This document shows positions 15,602 to 23,716 of a DNA stretch of 49,553 nucleotides, piece after piece. Location of the stretch: positions 1 to 49,553 of the forward strand of contig QHNQ01000014.1 in assembly GCA_003218135.1 (NCBI GenBank). The letters are read 5' to 3'. The notes below the pieces were generated by a model. It saw only the letters and a list, made by a program, of their open reading frames with translations, ran no database searches and had not been told where the DNA came from. This DNA is from Verrucomicrobiota bacterium (lineage in GTDB: Bacteria > Verrucomicrobiota > Verrucomicrobiia > Chthoniobacterales > UBA10450). Position numbers and translations under genes: made by a program. Position 1 is the stretch's first letter; each line of letters opens with the position of its first letter.

Positions 15602-18600
15602 TCAACGGACAGCTGCCGGCTCGGGTCGCAACTGCCCCCTCCCCGCTTCGGCCTCGTGATAATGGGCGCTGCGGAGGAACGGCACCTTGTCAAGCACGTG
15701 CTCCTGGAACCATTCCAGCCACAAATAGATGACTGGTGTGACGAATAACGTCACCATCTGCGAGAAAATCAGACCGCCCACGATCACCAAGCCTAGCGGG
15801 CGCCGCGATGCGGCATCCTGGCCGAATCCCAGAGCTATCGGCACTGCGCCCATGAGGGCGGCGAGTGTGGTCATCATAATGGGCCGGAACCGTTCCATGC
15901 TGGCTTCGTGAATGGCCGAGCGAAGGTCCCAGCCTTCGTCGATTCGTTGCAACGCAAAATCGACGACCATGATTCCGTTCTTCTTGACGATGCCTAACAA
16001 GAGGAACAGTCCGATCACGCTGTAAAGTGAAAGCACTGAATGAAAGAGATACAACGTGGCCAACCCGCCGACGACCGCGGGCACAATGGCCGGGAACAAA
16101 ACCGTGAACGGGTGCACATAGCTCTCGTAAAGAATTCCGAGGATCACATACATGACGAAGATTGCAGCAAGCAGCAGCAGGGGCAGCGATTGGAACAGCT
16201 GCCTGAACACGAGCGTTTCGCCCTGGAACATCCCCTGCACAGTTGGGTAATGTGGCTGGAGTTGCGCGAAGGCGTCCTCGATATACTTGGTAGCATCGCC
16301 GATGGCGACGTTTGGCAACAGGTTGAAGTTGAACGTGACGCTGGTGAACTGGTTTAAATGGTTGACCGCCTGCGGACCGATAACTTCCTTTGTTGATGTT
16401 ACAACACGCAATGGAACGAGGCTCGCCATGTTGCCTGTGGTCGTTGCGATCGTTCCTCCGCCCGAGCCGCTCGCGCTGAAATTGCCGCTCGTGCTGCTAC
16501 GGACGTAGAGATCGTCCAAGTCCCCAGGGTGCGCGCGCTCCTTATCCTTCACTTCAAGAATAACCTGGTATTGGTCGTCCGGCTCCTTGATGAGATAGAT
16601 GTAGTTTTGTGAGTAGGCGTTGCGCATCAGGCTTTGGATTGCTGAAGTAGAAACGCCGTAAGTCGCGGCGCGATCGCGGTTGATATCGATCCTGAGGTTA
16701 GGCGTGTTGTGGTAGTAGTCGGAGCGGACACTGGCGAAACCCTTGAACTGTCGCAGCTTTTTCAATAACTCGTCGGCCACTGTGTAAACGTCCTGTGGTA
16801 CAATGCCGCTAATGGTATATGCGTACTGACCCTGGGTTTGGCTCGTCGCGCCCACGCTGATTTGCAGCACTGGTGTAGGCGTTAACACCGCGGCGAGGCC
16901 GGGAATCGTGCCGATCGATTTTTGCAGTCGCAAAATGACTTGATCGATGGGCGGACGCTCACCGCGCGGCTTTAGAAAAAGAAACATAAGTCCCTGCGAC
17001 AATGCACTGCGCGAGGAAAAACCGGCCAGCGTGAAAAACTGCCCGACGGCTGGATCGTCCTGAAGTTTTTGGTTCACCTGCGCTTGAAACGCGCGCATCT
17101 GCGCCGGCGACGAGCCTTCCTGCGCGATAAAGATGCCGCGAACGAAACCGCTGTCGCCTGGGGGTATCAAAGTGAAAGGCAGGTGTGTGAAGAAGAACCA
17201 GAGACCAAGAATGCAAGCGATAAGGACCGGCACAGTAAGCCACGCGCGATCGAGAAACCAGTCGAGCGCACGGCCGTAGGCAGCGATGACGCGTTTGATG
17301 AAATTGCTGGTGTGCCGTTCCATCCACGCGCGTTTGTGACCGGCCCTGCGCTCCCTCAGAATGCGCGCGCACATCAATGGCGTAAGCGTCAGCGACACGA
17401 GACCCGAGGCGAGAATGGCTACGATGATTGTGACAGAAAATTCGCGAAAAATGCGGCCGAGCAGTCCGGGGATGAAAACCAGCGGGATGAAAACCGCGGC
17501 GAGTGACAACGTCATCGACAGAATGGTGAAGGAAATTTCGCCGGCGCTGTTGAATGTCGCTTTCAGGATCGACTCGCCGTGCTCCGCGCGGCGTACCACG
17601 TTTTCCAAAAACACGATGGCGTCATCGACAAGGAAACCAATGGCCAGGGTCAGCGCCATCAGCGTGAGATTGTTGATGGAGAAATTGAGCATGTACATCA
17701 CGGCCACCGTGAGCAGTAATGACATCGGCAAAGCCACAGCCGGGATTAGCGTGTCGGTAGCGCGGCCGAGGAAGACATAGATGACCATCACCACGAGGAC
17801 GAACGCGATGATCAGCGTCCATTTCACCTCGTTGGCGGAATTCACAATTGTTTGTGACCGGTCGAAAATTGGCGTGAACATGATCGAGCCTGGCAAACTC
17901 GCACGGAGCTCAGGGAACAGCGCTTTGACTGAGTTAGCCACTTCCACTGCGTTTGCGCCTGCCTGCCGCGAAACCGCAAGCACTACTACGGAACCGGGGG
18001 GATTAAAGCCGCGCATCCAGAAAAAACGTGAGAGGCGCTCGTCCTGCACGCCTTGCTTGACGTCGGAAACGTCGCGCAGGTAAACGGGCGAACCGTTTGG
18101 ATTGCGCGCGACGATCAGGTTGCGGTAACCATCGGCCTGATCAATCTGTCCATTGGGTTGCAGGACAAAAGTGCGATGCGCCCCGTCGAATTGCCCCGCG
18201 CCGGAGTAGACGGTCCCGGCTTTAATCGCGCTGGCGAGGTCATCTATAGTGAGCCCACGCGCAGCAAGGGCCGACGGGTCGGCTTTGATTCGAATCGCGC
18301 CTTGTACGCCGTAGATGTTTACCTGCGAAACACCGGGCAGGATGTTGATGCGCTGGGCCACGACGGTGGATGCATATTTGTAAAGGTCCCAGTCCGTCAG
18401 CGTGTCTGAGAGCAGGCCCAACAAGTAAACGGCCTGGTCGTTCGGATTTGTTTTGGTGAACGTCGGTGGACTCGGTAGATCGATCGGCAATTTCCCCGTC
18501 GCGCGCTGAATAGCAGCCTGCACGTCGGTCGCGGCATCGGTGATACTTTTGCTCAAAACAAATTGCAGCGTGAACTGCGTGTTGCTCTGCGTGCTTGTGC

Positions 18601-18955
18601 TGGTGATGATGTCGAGCCCGGGGATCTGCAAAAATTGTTTCTCCAGCGGCGTGGCGATGTTGTTTGCCATCGTCGTCGGGTCCGCGCCGGGGTACGAGCA
18701 GCTAACTTGAATGACGGGATAATCGACTGCGGGGAGGTCGTTCACGGCGAGTTTGCCGTAAGTCGCGAGACCAGCGACGATGACCGATAACGTCAGCAAC
18801 ACGGTCATTACCGGCCGACGAATAAATGGCCCGGAGAGCCCCGAGCCTTCGACTGCAATCAACTTTGCAGTCTGCTCAGGCGCGTCCGATTTCGACCTGC
18901 GGCGATCATGATCTTTTACTTCGCGTTCGCCATCATGTTGCTCTGCGTCATTCAT
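15602..18955 (-). CDS. RND multidrug efflux permease (HAE1, MdtB/MdtC-like)
   Basis: Inner-membrane proton/drug antiporter of 1117 residues with the 12-helix, two-lobe RND plan. GPFIRRPVMTVLLTLSVIV starts TM1. The proton relay is present: Asp-Asp in GFLVDDAIVFLENV (TM4) and Lys in LLGIVKKNGIMVVDFA (TM10). The porter segment PPTFTKTNPNDQAVYLLGL resembles MdtB/C/MuxB rather than AcrB. A polar N-terminal extension of about 40 residues precedes TM1; a later start may be the true one, but ATG 18955 overlaps the adaptor gene end by 8 bases, as in coupled genes. Third gene of marR-adaptor-permease. No outer-membrane channel gene follows. Confidence 0.94.
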   Translation of the reverse strand: MNDAEQHDGEREVKDHDRRRSKSDAPEQTAKLIAVEGSGLSGPFIRRPVMTVLLTLSVIVAGLATYGKLAVNDLPAVDYPVIQVSCSYPGADPTTMANNIATPLEKQFLQIPGLDIITSTSTQSNTQFTLQFVLSKSITDAATDVQAAIQRATGKLPIDLPSPPTFTKTNPNDQAVYLLGLLSDTLTDWDLYKYASTVVAQRINILPGVSQVNIYGVQGAIRIKADPSALAARGLTIDDLASAIKAGTVYSGAGQFDGAHRTFVLQPNGQIDQADGYRNLIVARNPNGSPVYLRDVSDVKQGVQDERLSRFFWMRGFNPPGSVVVLAVSRQAGANAVEVANSVKALFPELRASLPGSIMFTPIFDRSQTIVNSANEVKWTLIIAFVLVVMVIYVFLGRATDTLIPAVALPMSLLLTVAVMYMLNFSINNLTLMALTLAIGFLVDDAIVFLENVVRRAEHGESILKATFNSAGEISFTILSMTLSLAAVFIPLVFIPGLLGRIFREFSVTIIVAILASGLVSLTLTPLMCARILRERRAGHKRAWMERHTSNFIKRVIAAYGRALDWFLDRAWLTVPVLIACILGLWFFFTHLPFTLIPPGDSGFVRGIFIAQEGSSPAQMRAFQAQVNQKLQDDPAVGQFFTLAGFSSRSALSQGLMFLFLKPRGERPPIDQVILRLQKSIGTIPGLAAVLTPTPVLQISVGATSQTQGQYAYTISGIVPQDVYTVADELLKKLRQFKGFASVRSDYYHNTPNLRIDINRDRAATYGVSTSAIQSLMRNAYSQNYIYLIKEPDDQYQVILEVKDKERAHPGDLDDLYVRSSTSGNFSASGSGGGTIATTTGNMASLVPLRVVTSTKEVIGPQAVNHLNQFTSVTFNFNLLPNVAIGDATKYIEDAFAQLQPHYPTVQGMFQGETLVFRQLFQSLPLLLLAAIFVMYVILGILYESYVHPFTVLFPAIVPAVVGGLATLYLFHSVLSLYSVIGLFLLLGIVKKNGIMVVDFALQRIDEGWDLRSAIHEASMERFRPIMMTTLAALMGAVPIALGFGQDAASRRPLGLVIVGGLIFSQMVTLFVTPVIYLWLEWFQEHVLDKVPFLRSAHYHEAEAGRGQLRPEPAAVR

Positions 18956-20180
18956 ATGACATTGCGCTTTTTGCAGCGGCAGAGCCCTCAGGCGTAGCAG
19001 GAGGTTGAGCTGCGTATGGTTGCGGCGCTACTTTCGCTCCCGGCGAAAGCGCAAGCTGGCCAGTAACAACCACGGTCTCGTCCGGTTTCACACCGCTCTC
19101 GATTACGGTGAGATCGCCCTGCTGGCGTTGCCCAGGTGTTACGGGACGTAGCTCGACAGTGTTGTCCGATTTCACGACGAAAACGAATGGCCCGCTCTGG
19201 CTAACCTGCACGGCCTGCGTTGGCACAAGCGTAGCGTCCTTGAGAATGTCCAAAATGAAACGGACACGGACAAATTCCGAAGGCCATAGCGCGCGATCAG
19301 GATTAGGCGTAACCCCGCGTGCCCTGACGGTTCCAGAGCCGGGCTGGACTGCGTTGTCGATGAAATACAAATCGCCCGTGCGCGGCGTAATCGAGCCATC
19401 GGCGAGATAGGTTTCCACTTTCACGTTCGAGCCACCAAGATATTTTCGCACAAGCGGCAGATCGTTCTCGGCCACGGTGAAATCGGTGTAAATCGGGTCC
19501 AACCCCTGGATCGTCACGAGCGGTGGACTGGAGGGTCCAACCAGATTGCCTACGTCGACATTGCGCAGGCCGACTCGTCCGTTGATCGGCGATTTGATGT
19601 AGCAATAATCGAGGTTGACCTGGGCAGCCTCCGTGGCTGCCTGAGACTTCTGTGCATTCGCCACAGCGATGTCGTAGTCTTGCTGCGATATGACCTTTCT
19701 CGCGCGCAGGTCCTCTTGTCGTTTCAGCGTCACCTGATCTAACGCGGCTTGCGCCTTCGCCTGGTCGACAGCGGCCTGATACGGACGCGGGTCGATTGTA
19801 AAAAGCGGATCGCCTTTCTTCACGTCCGAGCCATCTTGAAACTGGCGAGCCATAATTACGCCGCTAACCTGCGCCTGCACCTGCACCGTCTCGTAAGCGG
19901 CACATGTGCCGATCTCATCAAGGTAGACCGGCACGTCCTTTGTGGCGGCTTTGGCTACAGCCACTGGACGCGTCGGTGGCTGAGTAGCTCTTCCCTCGCT
20001 GGCGCTGTGTTGAAGAATCCGGTAAGTGACAACCGCTGCCAGAATGATGAAAAGCAAGTACGCCCACTTGGGAATCCTCTGATTCGCGGTGCGGGTGCGT
20101 CTCATTGGAGAGCTCGACGAGAGCGGCGATGCGCCATGATCCAATGTCTTAAAATCGCTTAACTCCGTCTTAACTTTCAT
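18948..20180 (-). CDS. RND efflux periplasmic adaptor (membrane fusion protein)
   Basis: 410 residues. One N-terminal membrane anchor (YLLFIILAAVVTYRIL at about 42-57) with no lipobox, so it is inner-membrane anchored. Then the lipoyl half GTCAAYETVQVQAQVSGVI with FQDGSDVKKGDPLFTIDPRPYQ, a helical hairpin rich in Ala/Gln, and the second lipoyl half VNLDYCYIKSPINGRVGLRNVDVGNLV, followed by the beta-barrel and membrane-proximal domains. This is the MdtA/AcrA layout. It links the permease to a TolC-type channel. It overlaps marR by 4 bases and the permease by 8, implying translational coupling in one operon. The Pro/Ala-rich C-terminus is variable in the family. Confidence 0.93.
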   Translation of the reverse strand: MKVKTELSDFKTLDHGASPLSSSSPMRRTRTANQRIPKWAYLLFIILAAVVTYRILQHSASEGRATQPPTRPVAVAKAATKDVPVYLDEIGTCAAYETVQVQAQVSGVIMARQFQDGSDVKKGDPLFTIDPRPYQAAVDQAKAQAALDQVTLKRQEDLRARKVISQQDYDIAVANAQKSQAATEAAQVNLDYCYIKSPINGRVGLRNVDVGNLVGPSSPPLVTIQGLDPIYTDFTVAENDLPLVRKYLGGSNVKVETYLADGSITPRTGDLYFIDNAVQPGSGTVRARGVTPNPDRALWPSEFVRVRFILDILKDATLVPTQAVQVSQSGPFVFVVKSDNTVELRPVTPGQRQQGDLTVIESGVKPDETVVVTGQLALSPGAKVAPQPYAAQPPATPEGSAAAKSAMSYE

Positions 20181-20740
20181 TTGCAGCCCCCGGTGACACC
20201 ACGAAATGTCCTCTTTCTTGGAATCGAATGTCCCTGTTTGGTCTGGCCGTTATGCTCAGCTAAAACGCGAGCTGAAGGCTGGCGCGCGCTGGACTCGCGT
20301 CTCTCGTCTTTTTCCGCTCGGTCTCGAATGCGCGCGAGCACTCTCATGCAAGTTTGGAGATCGGAGTCTGGGATACCAGCCAACAGTTCGTGCCGAAGTT
20401 TGTCAGCTGTGGCCTTGATCTGCGCAATCACGCGCTGGGCGCGCCGGCCGAGCAAAACCATTTTGCAGCGCCGATCGTGTGGAGAATTTGTGCGCGTAAT
20501 CCAAGCTTCACGCTCCAGCCGATGCAATAAGGTCACGACGGTTGGTTCCTCCACGCCCAGACGCCCTGCAATCTCAGCCTGCGTGAGTGCGTCTTCGGCA
20601 ATAGAAAGATGCATCAGCGTGCGCCATTTGGCCTGGCTCAGCCCCATTGGTTTGAGACGTTGGTCGAGCTTTTGCCGCCATGCACGAGCTGTGCCGTGCA
20701 GCAACTGACCCAGCGTTTCAGCCGTTTCGCCGTCGGACAT
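20177..20740 (-). CDS. MarR/SlyA-family transcriptional regulator of the efflux operon
   Basis: 187 residues with a winged helix-turn-helix: LGLSQAKW-like entry, ALTQAEIAGRLGVEEPTVVTLLHRLE (recognition helix near 60-80) and the wing TRTNSPHDRRCKMVLL near 88-103. It would bind as a dimer, and its first gene position and the perfect palindrome 14 bases upstream of its start suggest autorepression released by a drug-like ligand. The C-terminal 40 residues are basic and unlike typical MarR, extending over the adaptor start. ATG 20740 has no clear Shine-Dalgarno. Confidence 0.9.
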   Translation of the reverse strand: MSDGETAETLGQLLHGTARAWRQKLDQRLKPMGLSQAKWRTLMHLSIAEDALTQAEIAGRLGVEEPTVVTLLHRLEREAWITRTNSPHDRRCKMVLLGRRAQRVIAQIKATADKLRHELLAGIPDSDLQTCMRVLARIRDRAEKDERRESSARQPSARVLAEHNGQTKQGHSIPRKRTFRGVTGGCK

Positions 20741-20753
20741 ATTGTTGCGCCAA

Positions 20754-20777
20754 AATTGGTTAGTATGCTAACCAATT
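20754..20777 (-). promoter_or_regulatory. MarR operator palindrome
   Basis: A perfect 10-bp inverted repeat, AATTGGTTAG (20754-20763) and CTAACCAATT (20768-20777), around a 4-base centre. Its size and AT-rich TTGGTTAG...CTAACCAA form match MarR-type operators. It ends 14 bases before the marR start. A TTGACA box on the minus strand lies at 20793-20798, so the palindrome covers the place expected for the -10 element. Occupancy would block the promoter. Confidence 0.75.
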
Positions 20778-20805
20778 CCCGATCTGGCAGCCTGTCAATG
20801 GTCGG

Positions 20806-22254
20806 TCAGGGCGCCACTTTGAAAAGGATCATCTCGCGTTTGCTGTAATCCTTTACCCGCGCAATTGCATACGCGCGGAGTGGCGCCCATTTCCGCGCGG
20901 CTAATGCCTCCTCTTCTTTCCCGCCCCGAACGAGAAAGTAGCGCGTGTCTATCGGCAGATGCTTCACGTAGCTCACGTACTCCACGTGCGGTTTCACATA
21001 AAAGAAGACCGGCTGATAATCCGGGTTCACCGCATAAAGCGTTTCAGTCGCGGGGACGAGCGAATTAATTTCTGCGGCGGCTTTTTTCACCTGCTGTCTG
21101 TTTTTCAAAAGGACTGCAGTGAGTGGATAACCGATTATCCCAATGGCAAGCCCAACCGTGACGAAAGCTCCCACGACTTTGGTCCAGTCTCGATCGTTCC
21201 TCATCCAACTTCGCGGCCACTGCAACGCATTGCCAGTACAGATCATCGCCAGCAACCACGAGCCTGGAACGATCGCCGGCATGCTATATCGGGCGACCGC
21301 GCCGGGAACCAGGTTGACCGCAACGAATGGCACCGCAATTCCCCACCCCATGGCGCGCGCGAGCCGCCGCTGCGATTCGTCCGGAAACTTTGAAAACCGT
21401 GCGAATGGAAACAAGAGAACCCAGGGAACAAAATAGATGAGACTGCGCGGGATGTTTTGAATCCAACTAAAGAATTTGAAATCGACGCCTTTCAATCGTC
21501 CGGTGTACTGAGCCGACCACTTATCCATGGCAACCTGTGTTGTCGTGCTGTGGATGAACGGAATGGCCCACGCGGCCGGCATGGCGAACATCACGGCAAG
21601 CGCAGCAAAATGCGCAGGATGAACAAGAAGCCGCCAACCTTTCGAACAGGCAAGAACGGCCACCACAATCCCGTAGAAAAATACCAGGTGCGTGGGGCCC
21701 TTTGCCAACAGATCAAGACCGAGAAAAACGGCTGCCGGAAGCCAAATAAGCCATGGAGATTTATTTTGAAGAAAAAAGCTCAGCCAAAAAATAATCGCGA
21801 GGCCGCAAAGCGAGACATAGAGCGCTTCGATTTCAATTAATCGCCCTTTTTCGATCATTCCGATGTTGGTCATCCAAATCAGCGCTGCGATCATCGATCT
21901 TCTCGAGCCGAGACTGGTGCGCGCCACCGTGACAAAAGCAACCGCGACTGCAAGCACGGAAAGCGCCGACGGCAGGCGTGCCGTCCATTCGTTATGCATA
22001 CCGAAAACTCTGAAAGAGGCGGCCACAACCCAGTTCACCAAAGGCGGCTTGCGGTAATAAGGATAACTGCCTACTTGCGGAACGATATAGTTGCCGGTCT
22101 CGAGCATCCGAATCGCCGGTAAGATTCGGCGGCCCTCTTCACCTTTGATCGCAATCGAGCCGAGCGCCGGCAGATAAATCACCGCCCAGACCAAAACAAT
22201 AACAGCGACAGCTCGGAAGGGAGATTTAATTAGAAATTCAAAGTTGAATGCCAC
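20806..22254 (-). CDS. Glycosyltransferase family 39-like (ArnT-type) membrane transferase
   Basis: 482 residues with about ten to twelve hydrophobic helices. The first periplasmic loop carries the family signature GEEGRRILPAIRMLETGNYIV followed by YYRKPPLVNWV, as in ArnT/PMT-like enzymes using lipid-linked sugars, with the acidic pair at about 38-39. The soluble C-terminal part (SLVPATETLYAVNPDYQ) resembles the periplasmic domain of ArnT-like proteins. The acceptor could be lipid A, another glycan or protein; nothing nearby decides it. It ends 28 bases before the marR operator, so read-through into marR is possible. Confidence 0.8.
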   Translation of the reverse strand: MAFNFEFLIKSPFRAVAVIVLVWAVIYLPALGSIAIKGEEGRRILPAIRMLETGNYIVPQVGSYPYYRKPPLVNWVVAASFRVFGMHNEWTARLPSALSVLAVAVAFVTVARTSLGSRRSMIAALIWMTNIGMIEKGRLIEIEALYVSLCGLAIIFWLSFFLQNKSPWLIWLPAAVFLGLDLLAKGPTHLVFFYGIVVAVLACSKGWRLLVHPAHFAALAVMFAMPAAWAIPFIHSTTTQVAMDKWSAQYTGRLKGVDFKFFSWIQNIPRSLIYFVPWVLLFPFARFSKFPDESQRRLARAMGWGIAVPFVAVNLVPGAVARYSMPAIVPGSWLLAMICTGNALQWPRSWMRNDRDWTKVVGAFVTVGLAIGIIGYPLTAVLLKNRQQVKKAAAEINSLVPATETLYAVNPDYQPVFFYVKPHVEYVSYVKHLPIDTRYFLVRGGKEEEALAARKWAPLRAYAIARVKDYSKREMILFKVAP

Positions 22255-22307
22255 GCTCGCGATTTATCGGACGTGAGCATCGAACGTCAAATGAAACCGA
22301 ACGGCGC

Positions 22308-22336
22308 TTGACGAGCGCGTTTGGGGAAAGTAACTT
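22308..22336 (+). promoter_or_regulatory. Candidate sigma-70 promoter for the nusA operon
   Basis: TTGACG at 22308-22313 (5 of 6 to consensus), a 17-base spacer, then TAACTT at 22331-22336 (weak -10, 3 of 6). Transcription would start near 22343, giving a leader of about 69 bases that contains the terminator-like hairpin. Supported by position only. Confidence 0.4.
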
Positions 22337-22360
22337 CGAAATCTAGTCCGCGCGCTGATT

Positions 22361-22389
22361 AGAGTGGGAACTGGCGTCCCACTCTTTTT
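22361..22389 (+). terminator. Intrinsic-terminator-like attenuator in the nusA leader
   Basis: AGAGTGGGA (22361-22369) pairs perfectly with TCCCACTCT (22377-22385) around a 7-base loop, and a T-run (22385-22389) follows at once. On the plus strand this is a textbook intrinsic terminator; on the minus strand no T-run follows. The gene to the left runs away on the minus strand, so no upstream plus-strand gene needs this terminator. It ends 22 bases before the nusA ATG and so most likely attenuates nusA itself. Confidence 0.65.
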
Positions 22390-22411
22390 AGTCTGCGGGC
22401 TGCATGTTTTT

Positions 22412-23662
22412 ATGAACCCGGAATTTATTGCGATGCTCGATTACTTGGAGCGGGAGCGCGGGATCAAGCGCGAAATCCTGCTCGAAGCGGTTTCTGATGC
22501 CCTGCTCTCCGCCTCGAAAAAGAGCGTTGGAGCATCCCGCGATCTGCATATCGACATTAACCGCAAGACCGGCGAAATCCGCGCCCTCGCAAACTTGCTC
22601 GTTGTTGATCACGTGACCAATCCGCAAGATGAGATCGAGCTCTCCAAGGCGCAAAAAATGAAGCCGGAGGCGAATGTCGGCGACACCGTGGAAGTCGAAG
22701 TCACACCGAAGAATTTTGGGCGCATCGCTGCGCAGACCGCAAAGCAAGCCATGATGCAGCGCATTCGCCAGGCCGAGAAGGAAATGATTTACGAGGAGTT
22801 TAAGGACCGCGCGGGTGAGATCGTCAGCGGTACCGTGCGGCGCTTCGACCGTTCCGACGTCATTCTCGACCTTGGAAAATTTGAAGCCGTCATGCCGCAA
22901 CGGGAACGAGTCGTCGTAGAAGATTACAATGTGGGCGACCGACTACGGGCGTACGTCGTTGCGGTCGAAAACGGCGTCCGCGGCCCGGAGATTATCGTTT
23001 CGCGCAGTCATCCCAATTTCGTCCGACGGCTTTTCGAGTTGGAAGTGAGCGAAATTGCCGATGGCACGGTGGAGATTCGCGGCATCGCGCGAGAAGCCGG
23101 TTACCGGACAAAGATCGCGGTATGGAGCGCCAACGAAAAAGTAGATCCAGTAGGCGCGTGTGTGGGCATGCGCGGTTCGCGCGTCAAAAACATCGTGCGC
23201 GAACTCAACAATGAAAAGGTCGATATCATTCGCTGGAGCTCCGACCCCAAGGAATACGTCCTCGAAGCGCTCAAGCCGGCCAAAGTGAAGAATCTGGTCT
23301 TCGATACAGACAAAAAGAGCGTACAGATTTCCGTCGATGAAGACCAGCTTTCGCTCGCGATCGGAAAAAAGGGACAGAATGCGCGATTAACTTCGCGACT
23401 GACAGGGTGGGAAATCAATATCGGCAAGGACACCTCAGCGACTACGGTGGTAGAGCAAAAAGTAGCGCAAGCTGCGCAGACACTTGCCGGCGCACTTCCG
23501 GTGACGGAAGAACAGGCGCTCACACTCGTGAAATCCGGTTTTACTAACTTGGAAGGATTACATGATGCAGACGTGCAGGATTTGGTGGATATTCTGGCAG
23601 TAGATGAAACGAAAGCGCGCGAGATCTACGACGCAGTGCACCGGCAGGAACTCGTGCAATAA
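22412..23662 (+). CDS. nusA: Transcription elongation/termination factor NusA
   Basis: Binds RNA polymerase near the RNA exit channel and modulates pausing, termination and antitermination. Order of domains: N-terminal RNAP-binding domain (MNPEFIAMLDYLERERGI to about 120), S1 domain (GEIVSGTVRRFDRSDVILDLG at about 135-155), KH1 (GYRTKIAV..DPVGACVGMRGSRVKNIVRELNNEKVDII) and KH2 (SLAIGKKGQNARLTSRLTGWEI), and a short C-terminal helix-hairpin region (LVKSGFTNLEGLHDADVQDLV). 416 residues from ATG 22412, chosen because MNPEF is the conserved start; a GTG at 22364 lies within the leader hairpin. rimP, the usual upstream neighbour, is absent. infB follows after 54 bases. Confidence 0.96.
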   Translation: MNPEFIAMLDYLERERGIKREILLEAVSDALLSASKKSVGASRDLHIDINRKTGEIRALANLLVVDHVTNPQDEIELSKAQKMKPEANVGDTVEVEVTPKNFGRIAAQTAKQAMMQRIRQAEKEMIYEEFKDRAGEIVSGTVRRFDRSDVILDLGKFEAVMPQRERVVVEDYNVGDRLRAYVVAVENGVRGPEIIVSRSHPNFVRRLFELEVSEIADGTVEIRGIAREAGYRTKIAVWSANEKVDPVGACVGMRGSRVKNIVRELNNEKVDIIRWSSDPKEYVLEALKPAKVKNLVFDTDKKSVQISVDEDQLSLAIGKKGQNARLTSRLTGWEINIGKDTSATTVVEQKVAQAAQTLAGALPVTEEQALTLVKSGFTNLEGLHDADVQDLVDILAVDETKAREIYDAVHRQELVQ

Positions 23663-23716
23663 CATGGCTCCGGTTTAAAATGCTCGAGCCATGAGCGAAA
23701 TTTTGAACGAACAACG

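Noticed and set aside
22364-22411. GTG start at 22364 extending NusA by 16 residues
   Set aside because: The extension lies within the terminator-like hairpin, and NusA proteins begin at the MNPEF-type sequence encoded from 22412.
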